Shown: one piece after another, positions 44,789 to 52,954 of the stretch
Numbering within the stretch: position 1 is the first letter of the stretch
Layout: every line of letters starts with the position of its first letter
NCBI GenBank assembly: GCA_903885555.1
Contig: CAISIV010000107.1
Coordinates: forward strand, 1 to 55,083
Source: an uncultured Hyphomicrobiales bacterium
Lineage (GTDB): Bacteria; Pseudomonadota; Alphaproteobacteria; Rhizobiales; Xanthobacteraceae
Direction: 5' to 3'
Length of the DNA: 55,083 nt
Made by a program: the position numbers and the translations under genes
Notes under the pieces: generated by a model
The model's input: only the letters and a program-made list of their open reading frames with translations
What the model was told of the DNA's origin: nothing
Database searches by the model: none

Positions 44789-46318
44789 ATGATTTCCACG
44801 GCTCTTACCGATCTCTGGTACGGCTTCGGCGTCGCGCTCGAACCGCATAACCTGATGTGGTGCTTCATCGGCGTGCTGGTCGGCAACATGGTCGGCGTGC
44901 TGCCGGGCATGGGCCCGCTCGCCACCATCTCGATCCTGTTGCCGCTGACCTTCGGCATCAAGCCGGTCGGCGCTATCCTGATGCTGTCGGGCGTGTTCTA
45001 CGGCGCGCAATACGGCGGCGCCATCTGCTCGATCCTGCTCAATCTTCCATGTCATCCACCGCATGCGGTGACATGTCTCGACGGTTTCCCGCTGACCAAG
45101 AAGGGCCGCGGCGGTGCCGCGCTCGGCATCACGGTGATCTCGTCCTTCGTCGGCGCCTCCTGGGGCATCACCGAGATGATCTTCCTGTCGCCGGTGCTGG
45201 TGACGGTGGCGCTCAAATTCGGCCCCGCCGAAATCTGCTCGCTGATGCTGCTCGGCCTGCTGGCCGGTTCGACGCTGGCGCGCGGCTCGCCGCTCAAGGG
45301 CGTCGCCATGACGCTGTGCGGCCTGCTGCTCGGCATCGTCGGCAGCGACATCGAGACCGGCACGCCGCGCTTCACCTTCGGCATCCCGAATTTGTTCGAC
45401 GGCGTCGAAATCGTCGCCATCGCGCTCGGTCTGTTCGGCATCGCGGAGTTCATGAAGAGCGTCAATCAGCTCTCTGAGGTCGACACCAAATACACCAACG
45501 TCAAGTTCAAGGACCTGCGCCCGACCAAGGACGAGCTTCGCCGTTCCTGGGGCGCCATGTTCCGCGGCACCATCATCGGCAGCCTGTGCGCGCTCATTCC
45601 CGGCACCGGCCCGACCATCGCCTCGTTCATCTCCTACGCCACCGAAAAGAAGATCTCGAAGACGCCGGAGCTGTTCGGCACCGGCATGATCGAAGGCGTG
45701 GCCTGCCCCGAAGCCTCGACGCACTCCTCGGTGCAGGGCGACTTCATCCCGACCATGAGCCTCGGCATTCCGGGCGACGCCGTGATGGCGCTGATCCTCG
45801 GCGCGCTGATGATCCAGGGCATCGTGCCCGGCCCGCAGCTGATCTCCGAGCATCCGGACATCTTCTGGGGCCTGGTGGCGAGCTTCTGGATCGGCAATAT
45901 CATGCTGGTCGTGCTCAACGTGCCGATGATCGGCCTGTGGGTGAAGCTGCTGACGATCCCGTACCGCTACCTCTATCCGAGCGCACTATTCTTCGTGTGT
46001 ATCGGCGTCTACTCGACCAACAACGACATGTTCCAGGTCGGCGAAACCATCATCATCGGCCTCGTCGGCTACCTGTTGCTGCTGCTCGACTTCCATCCGG
46101 CGCCGGTGCTGCTCGGCTTCGTGCTGGGCCCGCGCTTCGAGGAGAACTTCCGCCGCGCCATGCTGATCTCGCGCGGCGATGCTTTGGTTTTCATCAAGCA
46201 TCCCATCAGCGCGGTGTTCGTCGGGCTCTGTGTGCTTCTGATCGTCGGACAGATCTATGTGCGGCTGCGGCCGCCGAAGGTGCTTGCCGAAAACCTGCCG
46301 CCGGTCATGGCGGAATAG
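44789..46318 (+). CDS. tctA: Tripartite tricarboxylate transporter large permease TctA
   Basis: TctA is the large transport subunit driven by an ion gradient. The 509-residue product has about 10-12 transmembrane helices and the family signature GVLPGMGPLATISILLPLTF, GVFYGAQYGGAICSILLNLP, LDGFPLTKKGRGGAALGI and ALIPGTGPTIASFISYATEK. Near the middle HSSVQGDFIPTMSLGIPGDA is the second inverted-repeat signature. It follows tctB directly. No tctC/Bug gene adjoins it, so it must use a receptor encoded elsewhere, possibly one of the two Bug genes in this window. Confidence 0.93.
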   Translation: MISTALTDLWYGFGVALEPHNLMWCFIGVLVGNMVGVLPGMGPLATISILLPLTFGIKPVGAILMLSGVFYGAQYGGAICSILLNLPCHPPHAVTCLDGFPLTKKGRGGAALGITVISSFVGASWGITEMIFLSPVLVTVALKFGPAEICSLMLLGLLAGSTLARGSPLKGVAMTLCGLLLGIVGSDIETGTPRFTFGIPNLFDGVEIVAIALGLFGIAEFMKSVNQLSEVDTKYTNVKFKDLRPTKDELRRSWGAMFRGTIIGSLCALIPGTGPTIASFISYATEKKISKTPELFGTGMIEGVACPEASTHSSVQGDFIPTMSLGIPGDAVMALILGALMIQGIVPGPQLISEHPDIFWGLVASFWIGNIMLVVLNVPMIGLWVKLLTIPYRYLYPSALFFVCIGVYSTNNDMFQVGETIIIGLVGYLLLLLDFHPAPVLLGFVLGPRFEENFRRAMLISRGDALVFIKHPISAVFVGLCVLLIVGQIYVRLRPPKVLAENLPPVMAE

Positions 46319-46363
46319 GCCAATTCGGCCGCCGCTGGCGCAGCCACGGATAGCGATCTAAAG

Positions 46364-46398
46364 TTCCCGCCCGGGACGAATCGGGCGGGAATTTTTTT
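46364..46398 (+). terminator. Rho-independent terminator of tctBA, touching the next start codon
   Basis: TTCCCGCCCG pairs with CGGGCGGGAA around an 8-base loop, followed by seven Ts that end at the ATG of the DUF4403 gene (46399). The only Shine-Dalgarno-like bases for that gene (GGGCGGGA) are in the stem. Confidence 0.9.
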
Positions 46399-48015
46399 AT
46401 GCTCGACAGGTTGATCTATACCGCTACCGCGCCGCTGCGCCTGTTCGGCCGTTCGCGCCATTTCCGGCTCGCGCTGGGCGGCGTCGCGGTCATGCTGGCG
46501 TTTTTCGGCGCCACTTTGTGGGCGCTCGACCGCTTTTTGCCTCACGACAGCGACGCCAAGAAAGCAGTCGCCAGCCTGCCGCAAATGCCGCCCCTGCCGC
46601 CGGTGACACGGGCGTCCTACGTGATCGCGCCGGTCGCCATTTCGATCCCCGCCATTCGGGCGAGCCTCGACAACGCCGCGCCACGCGATTTTTCTTCCAG
46701 CAACAACAATCCGATCAGCAATCTGCTGTCCAAAGCCAATATCGGCATGACCATCAAGCGCGGCGGCATGCTGATGAGCGGCCGGCCGAATGAACTGACC
46801 GCCACCATCCCGCTGAACGGCGAACTCCAGCTCACCGGCCAGATCGCCGGCGTCGCCGGCAATCTCACCGGCACGATCACCGGCCTGCTCGACGGCGCGC
46901 TCGGCAAGGATATCGGCAAGCTCACCAACCGGGTACTGGATCAGAAAGCCGAAATTCGCGGCCAGGTGTCGGTGGTCGCAAAGCCGGCGCTGACCGCGAA
47001 CTGGCGGCTCGAACCGAATTTGTCGGCGCAGGTGAACCTTGGCGACAGCCCTTTGTCGATCGCCGGCATCAAGATCAACGTGTCGGGCGAGGCCAAGCCT
47101 CTCATCGACCGCGCCGTCAACGAACAGGTCGCCGCACTCTCTAACCGCCTTCGCGCCGATCCTTTCATCGAGCGCGCCGCGCGCGAACAATGGGCCAAGA
47201 TGTGCCGCGCCATTCCGCTCGGCGGCGACCAGACCGGCCTGCCCAAACTGTGGCTGGAGATGCGCCCGATCCGCGCCGCCGCGGCCCAGCCGCAGGTCGA
47301 CACCCGCAACCTCACGATTACGGTCGGCGTGCAGGCCGAAACCAAAATCGTGCCGACCGAGACCAAACCGGATTGCCCGTTCCCGGCCACGCTCGAGCTG
47401 GTGCCGCCGATGGAAAACGGCAAGCTCGCCATCGGCGTGCCGATCGACCTGCCCTTCACCGATCTCACCAAGCTTCTCAATGCGCAGCTCAAGGGCCGGC
47501 ACTTCCCGGAAGACGGCAGCGCCGCGGTCGACGCCGAGGTGCGCAGCGCGAGTCTTGCCGCCGCCGGCGATCGCATCCTCATTTCGCTGCGGGTGAAAGC
47601 AAAGGAAAAGAAAAGCTGGTTCGGCTTCGGCGCCGACGCCACCGTGAATATCTGGGGCAAGCCGACGCTCGACCAGCAGAACCAGATTTTGCGCCTGACC
47701 GACCTGGCGGTTGCGGTGGATACCGACGCTGCCTTCGGCCTGTTGAACGCCGCGGCGCGCGCCGCCACGCCCTATCTGGAGCAGGCTCTGGCCGACAACG
47801 CGGTGCTCGACCTCAAGCCCTTCGCCGCCGATGCGCTAAAGAAAATCACGGCGGCCCTCGCCGATTTCCAGAAAGACAGCGCCGGCGTGAAAGTCGATGC
47901 CGTCGTCAACGATCTGCGACTGACCGGCATCGACTTCGATTCCAATACGCTGCGGGTGATTACCGAAGCCGCCGGCACCGCACGCATTGCGGTCACCGAA
48001 CTGCCGCGGATGTAG
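46399..48015 (+). CDS. DUF4403 family protein, membrane-anchored
   Basis: The 538-residue product has an N-terminal transmembrane segment (FRLALGGVAVMLAFFGATLW) and a long periplasmic region of the DUF4403 family. It shows repeated beta-rich halves (ASYVIAPVAISIPAIRASLD, then LTITVGVQAETKIVP) and a C-terminal stretch VKVDAVVNDLRLTGIDFDSN. DUF4403 proteins have no defined role; a lipid-binding envelope function is sometimes suspected from their fold. It is the third gene after tctBA but is separated by a terminator that overlaps its ribosome site. Confidence 0.82.
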   Translation: MLDRLIYTATAPLRLFGRSRHFRLALGGVAVMLAFFGATLWALDRFLPHDSDAKKAVASLPQMPPLPPVTRASYVIAPVAISIPAIRASLDNAAPRDFSSSNNNPISNLLSKANIGMTIKRGGMLMSGRPNELTATIPLNGELQLTGQIAGVAGNLTGTITGLLDGALGKDIGKLTNRVLDQKAEIRGQVSVVAKPALTANWRLEPNLSAQVNLGDSPLSIAGIKINVSGEAKPLIDRAVNEQVAALSNRLRADPFIERAAREQWAKMCRAIPLGGDQTGLPKLWLEMRPIRAAAAQPQVDTRNLTITVGVQAETKIVPTETKPDCPFPATLELVPPMENGKLAIGVPIDLPFTDLTKLLNAQLKGRHFPEDGSAAVDAEVRSASLAAAGDRILISLRVKAKEKKSWFGFGADATVNIWGKPTLDQQNQILRLTDLAVAVDTDAAFGLLNAAARAATPYLEQALADNAVLDLKPFAADALKKITAALADFQKDSAGVKVDAVVNDLRLTGIDFDSNTLRVITEAAGTARIAVTELPRM

Positions 48016-48020
48016 GCGTG

Positions 48021-48632
48021 CTACGCCTTGAAGTTCACGATCAAAGACTGAATCTGCGACTTCAGGCTGTCACCGCCGGTGCCGTAGCTCGAAGCACTGC
48101 CGCTCGAGTCCTGCAGCAGTTTCAAGAAATCTTGCACCAGCTTCTCCGCATCGGAACTGTTGCTTGAACCCGAGCTTGCCGTCTTCGCATCGTAAGCGGC
48201 CTGTTCGGCGGCGCTGACAGTACCATCGCCGTTGGTGTCGGCAGCGTCGGTGGACGACTTGCTCGACCCGCCGCCGCCCGCGCCACCGGGACCGCCGGGA
48301 CCGCCCGGTCCACCACCGCCCGGCCCGCCGGCAAAGGCCTGGCTGAAAACGTTCTTCAGCTCGGCGGCCTGCGCACTGGTGAGTTTGCCGTCGCTGACCT
48401 CGCCGTCGATGAGGCCATCGATTTTCGACTTCATCGCGTCCGGCGATGGCGGCGCGCCGTCGCCAGAGCCGGCACCGGACTTCATCGCGGTGTCGATATC
48501 GGTGAGCGCCGAACTCATCGCGGATTTATCATCACTGCTGATAGTACCGGCCGAAACTTCGGAGGCCAGTTCGCTCTGGAGCCGGGCCAGCGGAGAAAAC
48601 TGCTGCGAGGTAGCGCTCGAAATCGACGTCAT
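48021..48632 (-). CDS. EF-hand calcium-binding protein with Gly/Pro-rich linker
   Basis: The 203-residue product has one clear canonical EF-hand loop (DTNGDGTVSAAE) and degenerate EF-like helices before it (SAGTISSDDKSAMSSALTDI, EVSDGKLTSAQAAELKNVF). A Gly/Pro-rich linker (AGGPGGGGPGGPGGPGG) separates them. No signal peptide is visible, so its location is unknown. ATG 48632 has TGGAGG upstream. It is divergent from the second two-component system, whose regulator may control it. Relatives in rhizobia are annotated only as EF-hand proteins. Confidence 0.8.
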   Translation of the reverse strand: MTSISSATSQQFSPLARLQSELASEVSAGTISSDDKSAMSSALTDIDTAMKSGAGSGDGAPPSPDAMKSKIDGLIDGEVSDGKLTSAQAAELKNVFSQAFAGGPGGGGPGGPGGPGGAGGGGSSKSSTDAADTNGDGTVSAAEQAAYDAKTASSGSSNSSDAEKLVQDFLKLLQDSSGSASSYGTGGDSLKSQIQSLIVNFKA

Positions 48633-48752
48633 AGGAACCTCCAGTTGCCGGCAGACAATTCGCCGGTTATCGGCCTCTACAAAGCGGCATTGGGGGTTAA
48701 CGCGACCTTGCCACGACTCAGTTGGTTTGTTTCGGTATGTGTCACGAGCCCG

Positions 48753-48772
48753 TTCAGAAACATTCAGAAACA
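48753..48772. promoter_or_regulatory. Tandem direct repeat TTCAGAAACA x2, candidate response-regulator site
   Basis: Two exact copies of TTCAGAAACA follow each other with a 10-bp period. They lie 45 bp before the regulator start and 120 bp before the EF-hand gene start. OmpR/PhoB-type regulators bind direct repeats about one helical turn apart, so this is a plausible autoregulatory site. Confidence 0.45.
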
Positions 48773-48817
48773 ATTTGGTTCACCCTCAGCAGTGTCATCG
48801 CGGCTATCAATCGAAAT

Positions 48818-49537
48818 ATGACCAAGCTGCCGCACATCCTGGTAGTGGAAGACGATCGTGAAATCAGTGCGCTGATTGCCCGATATCTTCGCTCCAACGA
48901 CTACCGCGTGATGGTGACGGGCAGCGGCCGAGAGATTGACGATCTGATGCAAAGCAGCCGGATCGATCTCGTCGTGCTCGACCTGATGCTGCCGGGCGAG
49001 AATGGCCTGAGCATCTGCAAGCGGCTGCGCATGACCACACAAGTTCCGATCATCATGCTTACTGCCAGCAGCGACGAGGTCGACCGCATACTCGGTCTGG
49101 AAATCGGCGCCGACGATTATTTGTCGAAGCCGTTCAACCCGCGCGAATTGCTGGCCCGCATCCGCGCGGTACTGCGCCGTTCGACCATCGACGTGCGCGA
49201 GTCGACGATGAACGGCGCCCGCGTGCTGACATTCCTTGGCTGGCGGATCGACCGGACCTTGCGCGAGCTCAGTAGTCCGGACAGCGCCCGCGTGGCGCTC
49301 ACGGACGCTGAATTCGCCTTGCTGCAGACCTTCTGCGAACGTCCCGGCCGCATCCTGTCGCGGGACCAGCTGCTCGATCTCACGCAAGGCCGAAGCGCTG
49401 GTGCATTCGAACGCAGCATCGATATCCTGGTCAGCCGGCTGCGGCGCAAGATCGAAGCAGATCCGCACCAGCCGAACATCATCAAAACCGTGCGCGCCGG
49501 CGGCTACCTTTTTACACCGGCTGTAGAACCAGCATGA
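48818..49537 (+). CDS. OmpR-family response regulator, second system
   Basis: The 239-residue regulator has a receiver (VVEDDRE, phosphoacceptor Asp55 in LVVLDLMLPGENG, Lys in ADDYLSKPFNPREL) and a winged-helix effector (LTDAEFALLQTFCERPGRIL, ERSIDILVSRLRRKIEAD, TVRAGGYLF). ATG 48818 is the start that places the receiver normally, though no strong Shine-Dalgarno is seen; the frame to 48722 covers the direct repeat. Its stop overlaps the kinase start (ATGA). Confidence 0.92.
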   Translation: MTKLPHILVVEDDREISALIARYLRSNDYRVMVTGSGREIDDLMQSSRIDLVVLDLMLPGENGLSICKRLRMTTQVPIIMLTASSDEVDRILGLEIGADDYLSKPFNPRELLARIRAVLRRSTIDVRESTMNGARVLTFLGWRIDRTLRELSSPDSARVALTDAEFALLQTFCERPGRILSRDQLLDLTQGRSAGAFERSIDILVSRLRRKIEADPHQPNIIKTVRAGGYLFTPAVEPA

Positions 49538-50850
49538 CGTTTGTGCGCTCGCTGTTCTTAAACCGTATCGGCGGCCAGATGGCGATTCTGGTTCTGATTT
49601 CGTTGTTCGCTATTCATGCCGTCGTTCTCATCAGTCTCTTTATCGGCCATCGCGGCGAGACTTGGGGGCCGCGGGGCGACAGCACCGGCCAATTCGTAAC
49701 CGCGGTTCGGCTTGTGGCGGCTACTTCCCCCGCCGAACGGACACGCCTGCTCGCGACGATGGCGATGACTTTTCCTCAAATCCACATCGCGCCGGCAACG
49801 GCCATGCCTTCGCCGGACAATCAGGCCGACCCGCGGCTGCGGCATCTCGGCGAACACCTTGGCCCGGGCTTTGTAGCGGCAAAACTGCCGGCCGTGCCAA
49901 ACAACACCGACGGATTGGCGATCGCGGTCAAATTGCCGGACGGCGACGTGCTGACCGCCCGGCTGCCACCGCATTCACCGCCACCGGTTATGGGGGGCCC
50001 GGTCGTTAGCACAATTCTGTTCGTAATCGTCAGCGTAACGCTGCTCGGTATATGGGCTACGCACGCGTTGCGCCGGCCGCTGTCCGGGCTTGCCAAAGCG
50101 GCCGAAGGCTTCAGCCTCGACGGCGATGTCGCCAAACTGCCAGAGCGCGGCCCTGAAGAAATCCGTGCCGTCGCCAAGGCCTTCAACCGCATGAGCGATC
50201 GTATCAAGACCCTGGTTGCCGACCGCACACGTATGCTGGCGGCGATGGGCCACGATCTGCGCACACCGATCACGCGCTTGCGCCTGCGCAGCGAGTTCAT
50301 CGGCGACAGCGAGCTACGCGGCCAGATGCTGCGCGATCTTGAACAGATGAACGCGATGACGGAAGGCGTGCTGGTATTCCTGCGCGACGGACGGACGCGC
50401 GAAGCCTTGACCGCCATCGACGTCGCCTGCAGCCTGCAGACCATCTGCGATCAGTTCGCCGATCTTGGCCACGATGTACTTTATCAAGGCCCCGATCACA
50501 CCACCTTGATGGCACGCCCTGACGATCTGCGACGGGCCGTTGCCAATCTCGTCGACAATGCGGTTCGCTATGGCGCGCACGTCATGGTCCGGCTCACCAG
50601 CGACAGTGCGGGAGTCTGCATCGCGGTGGAGGACGACGGGCCAGGCATCGTCGATGAGAGCAAGGGCGCCATGCTGGAGGCATTTGTACGCGGCGACGAT
50701 GCCCGCACGATGGACGACCGCGCCGGTTTCGGGCTCGGTCTGGCAATCGCGCGGGCGGTGGCCGAGGCTCATGGCGGCACCTTGACGCTGCATGACAGCG
50801 CCCCCCCAAGGCCTGTCGGCGCGCATCACGCTCCCCGTTACCCCGCCTGA
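49534..50850 (+). CDS. EnvZ-type sensor histidine kinase, second system (3' frameshift suspected)
   Basis: The 438-residue kinase has transmembrane segments near residues 15-37 and 156-176, a periplasmic loop rich in Pro and Ala, a HAMP linker, the H-box with His240 (MGHDLRTPITRLRLRSEFI), the N-box NLVDNAVRYG, EDDGPGI and GFGLGLAIARAVAEAHGG. After GGTLTLHDSAP the frame turns to an unusual ending. In the run of seven Cs at 50801-50807, one base fewer would restore the typical QGLSARITLPV ending and move the stop to 50869. It pairs with the overlapping regulator. Confidence 0.88.
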   Translation: MTFVRSLFLNRIGGQMAILVLISLFAIHAVVLISLFIGHRGETWGPRGDSTGQFVTAVRLVAATSPAERTRLLATMAMTFPQIHIAPATAMPSPDNQADPRLRHLGEHLGPGFVAAKLPAVPNNTDGLAIAVKLPDGDVLTARLPPHSPPPVMGGPVVSTILFVIVSVTLLGIWATHALRRPLSGLAKAAEGFSLDGDVAKLPERGPEEIRAVAKAFNRMSDRIKTLVADRTRMLAAMGHDLRTPITRLRLRSEFIGDSELRGQMLRDLEQMNAMTEGVLVFLRDGRTREALTAIDVACSLQTICDQFADLGHDVLYQGPDHTTLMARPDDLRRAVANLVDNAVRYGAHVMVRLTSDSAGVCIAVEDDGPGIVDESKGAMLEAFVRGDDARTMDDRAGFGLGLAIARAVAEAHGGTLTLHDSAPPRPVGAHHAPRYPA

Positions 50851-50872
50851 AATCGCCAAGATGGCGTAGCGA

Positions 50873-51229
50873 TCACGCCCCGCCGCGGAAGCAGGAATAG
50901 CCCCACGGCGTGCACTTGAACGGAAGATGATAGTGCTGCGCCGGATCGGCGATGCCGAAGTGGAAATGCACCACGTCGAGAAACGGCTCGGCCGGCAGCG
51001 CCACACCGGCCTCGCGGAAATACTCGGCAACATGAAACAGCGCCGCGTAGGCGCCGGACTTGAAGATGCCGGTCAGTTCCGGCTCGTTGAACAACCCGTT
51101 GCCGCCGATAGCGCCGTGCGCGATCAGCGTGGGCTCGCCGCTCTCCGAAATGGCGTGCAGTTCGACGCGCATTCCGGCGGCGACCAAACCGCGCGACACG
51201 TCCACCACATGAATTGAAAGTCCCGGCAT
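50873..51229 (-). CDS. 5-hydroxyisourate hydrolase (transthyretin-like)
   Basis: HIU hydrolase converts 5-hydroxyisourate to OHCU in urate breakdown. The 118-residue product has LSIHVVDVSRGLVAAGMRVE (first catalytic His and Arg), HVAEYFREAG, FLDVVHFHFGIADPAQHYHL with the second His pair, and the C-terminal WGYSCFRGGA. The usual ending is YRGS; here it is FRGG followed by Ala, so one signature Tyr and the last Ser are changed. It lies downstream of a PotABCD-type ABC importer, with a palindromic repeat between them. No other purine-breakdown gene is in the window. Confidence 0.85.
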   Translation of the reverse strand: MPGLSIHVVDVSRGLVAAGMRVELHAISESGEPTLIAHGAIGGNGLFNEPELTGIFKSGAYAALFHVAEYFREAGVALPAEPFLDVVHFHFGIADPAQHYHLPFKCTPWGYSCFRGGA

Positions 51230-51241
51230 ACTTTATCCCTT

Positions 51242-51290
51242 GCGCATGATCTTATCCGAAAACCGGTTCCCACTTTTCGGGATCATGCGC
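51242..51290. repeat. 49-bp nested palindromic repeat, copy 2
   Basis: This copy has perfect outer arms (GCGCATGATC and GATCATGCGC) and inner arms CCGAAAA and TTTTCGG. It matches the copy at 580-628 at 46 of 49 positions. It lies between the ABC permease stop and the hiuH start on the minus strand, so it would fold in the intercistronic mRNA. Confidence 0.88.
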
Positions 51291-51296
51291 GAGAGT

Positions 51297-52115
51297 CTAC
51301 CGCATCTGCTGGGTGATGCCAGCGAAGCGTTCGGCGATCAGCATCAGCACCAGCGTGAAGATGACAATCACGCCGGAGGCCGCGGCGGTACGGACGTCGA
51401 GATTGGTGTCGATCTGCTGCCAGAGATGGATCGGCAGCACTTCGGTGCGCTCGTCGGCCAGAAACAGCGAGACCGGCACGTTGTCGAACGACGCCATGAA
51501 GGCAAGGAACGCGCCCGATCCCAGGCCCGGCGCAATCAACGGCAGCGTCACGCGGCGGAACGTCATCCACGAACTGGCTCCGAGGCTGTTCGACGCCTCG
51601 AGCAGCGCCGGATCGAGCTGCGACAGCGACGCTATCGTCGTGCGCAACACGAACGGCACGCAGACGATGACATGGCCCAGCACCAAGAGCGTAATGCTCG
51701 GCGCGAGGCCGAGTTTGTTGATATAGACCAGCGCGGCAAAACCGAAGGCCAACGCCGGCAGCAGCAGCGGCGACATAAACAGAAGGTCAGCACCGCGCAC
51801 CCATTTCGACTTCGAGCGAGCCAGCCCGATCGAAGCCGCGGTGCCGAGCACCACGCAGATCAAGGTCGTCCAGAACGCGATCACCAGACTGTTCCAGGCA
51901 GCGCGCTGCATCTGGTCGGCGTCGACCAAGGCGTAATACCAGCGCAGCGACAGACCGGGCGGCGGAAATTTCAGAGATTCCGATGGCGTCAGCGACGTGA
52001 TCAGAACGATCACCGTCGGCGCGATGAGAAACACCATCGCAAACACCGTCAGCACCGCAAAGACGATGCGCAGCGAGGCCGATTCCCAGTCGATGGCGTA
52101 TCTAGGGCCGGGCAT
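51297..52115 (-). CDS. ABC transporter permease, PotC-like
   Basis: The 272-residue inner-membrane protein has six predicted helices and the EAA loop ALLEASNSLGASSWMTFRRV followed by TLPLIAPGLGSGAFLAF, which contacts the ATPase. LKFPPPGLSLRWYYALVDA near the first loop is typical of PotC-type permeases. ATG 52115 has GGCGGAGC upstream and overlaps the PotB-like gene by 14 bp; a start at 52142 is less likely. Transported substrate unknown (polyamine, amino-acid-like or related compound). Confidence 0.9.
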   Translation of the reverse strand: MPGPRYAIDWESASLRIVFAVLTVFAMVFLIAPTVIVLITSLTPSESLKFPPPGLSLRWYYALVDADQMQRAAWNSLVIAFWTTLICVVLGTAASIGLARSKSKWVRGADLLFMSPLLLPALAFGFAALVYINKLGLAPSITLLVLGHVIVCVPFVLRTTIASLSQLDPALLEASNSLGASSWMTFRRVTLPLIAPGLGSGAFLAFMASFDNVPVSLFLADERTEVLPIHLWQQIDTNLDVRTAAASGVIVIFTLVLMLIAERFAGITQQMR

Positions 52116-52941
52116 AGGTTTCGCTCCGCCGCCCGAGTGCACCGAGAATGCCGACGATGATCATTACGGCGAGCATGAAGACCACAGAGATCGCCGCGGC
52201 GAACGGCCAGTTATTGGCGCCGACCGCCTGCTGGTAGATGTGCAGCGGCATGTAGATGAGCCGGGCGCCGCCGATCAGCGTCTGTGTGACGAAAGCCGTG
52301 ATGCAGGCGGTGTAAGTGAGAATACAGCCGGCGATGATGCCCGGCAGCGACAGCGGCAGCGTCACGCGCCACAGCGTCTTCCATTCACCGGCACCGAGCA
52401 CGCGCGACGCATCGCCGAGATTGGGATCGATCTTGCCCAGCACCGTGAGGATGGGCAGCACCATCAGCGGCATCTGCACCTGCGCCAGCACCATGATGAC
52501 GCCGAATTCCGTATAGAGCAGCCGGATCGGCTCGTTGATGATGCCCGCCCCGATCAACATCTGGTTGATAACGCCTTGCCGGCCGAGAATGACGATCCAG
52601 CCGAAGGTGCGCACGACGACGCTGGTCAGGATCGGCAGGATCACCAGGAACACGACGACGCTTTGCAACCGGGCGCCAGCGCGCGCGCAGACCCAGGCAA
52701 TCGGAAAGCCGAAGGCAAGACACAGCAGCGTCGCCTTGACGCCCAGTATCAGCGTCTCGAACAGGATCGCGTAGTTGAACGAGTCCGTGAAAAACTTGAC
52801 GTAGTTGGCGAGCGTCCACGTCTTCATCAACGCTTCGCCGTGCAGCGACAGCAAGATAAGGACGACGAGCGGCGCGACGAAGAACGCAACGAACAGCGCC
52901 GCGAGCGGCAATGTCAGTGCGCTTTCGTCCCACCGCTTCAC
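52102..52941 (-). CDS. ABC transporter permease, PotB-like
   Basis: The 279-residue permease has six predicted helices, an N-terminal segment ALTLPLAALFVAFFVAPLVV and the EAA loop NLGDASRVLGAGEWKTLWRV leading into TLPLSLPGIIAGCIL. GTG 52941 follows AAGGAG with eight-base spacing. It is the first of two permeases between the binding protein and the PotC-like gene, so the importer is a heterodimer. Confidence 0.9.
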   Translation of the reverse strand: MKRWDESALTLPLAALFVAFFVAPLVVLILLSLHGEALMKTWTLANYVKFFTDSFNYAILFETLILGVKATLLCLAFGFPIAWVCARAGARLQSVVVFLVILPILTSVVVRTFGWIVILGRQGVINQMLIGAGIINEPIRLLYTEFGVIMVLAQVQMPLMVLPILTVLGKIDPNLGDASRVLGAGEWKTLWRVTLPLSLPGIIAGCILTYTACITAFVTQTLIGGARLIYMPLHIYQQAVGANNWPFAAAISVVFMLAVMIIVGILGALGRRSETYARP

Positions 52942-52954
52942 GTCATCGGCTCCT

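Noticed and set aside
44279-45853. A 524-codon minus-strand frame opposite tctB and tctA
   Set aside because: Its composition (Gln/Arg/Asp/His-rich repeats) is typical of antisense frames, and it covers well-supported transporter genes.
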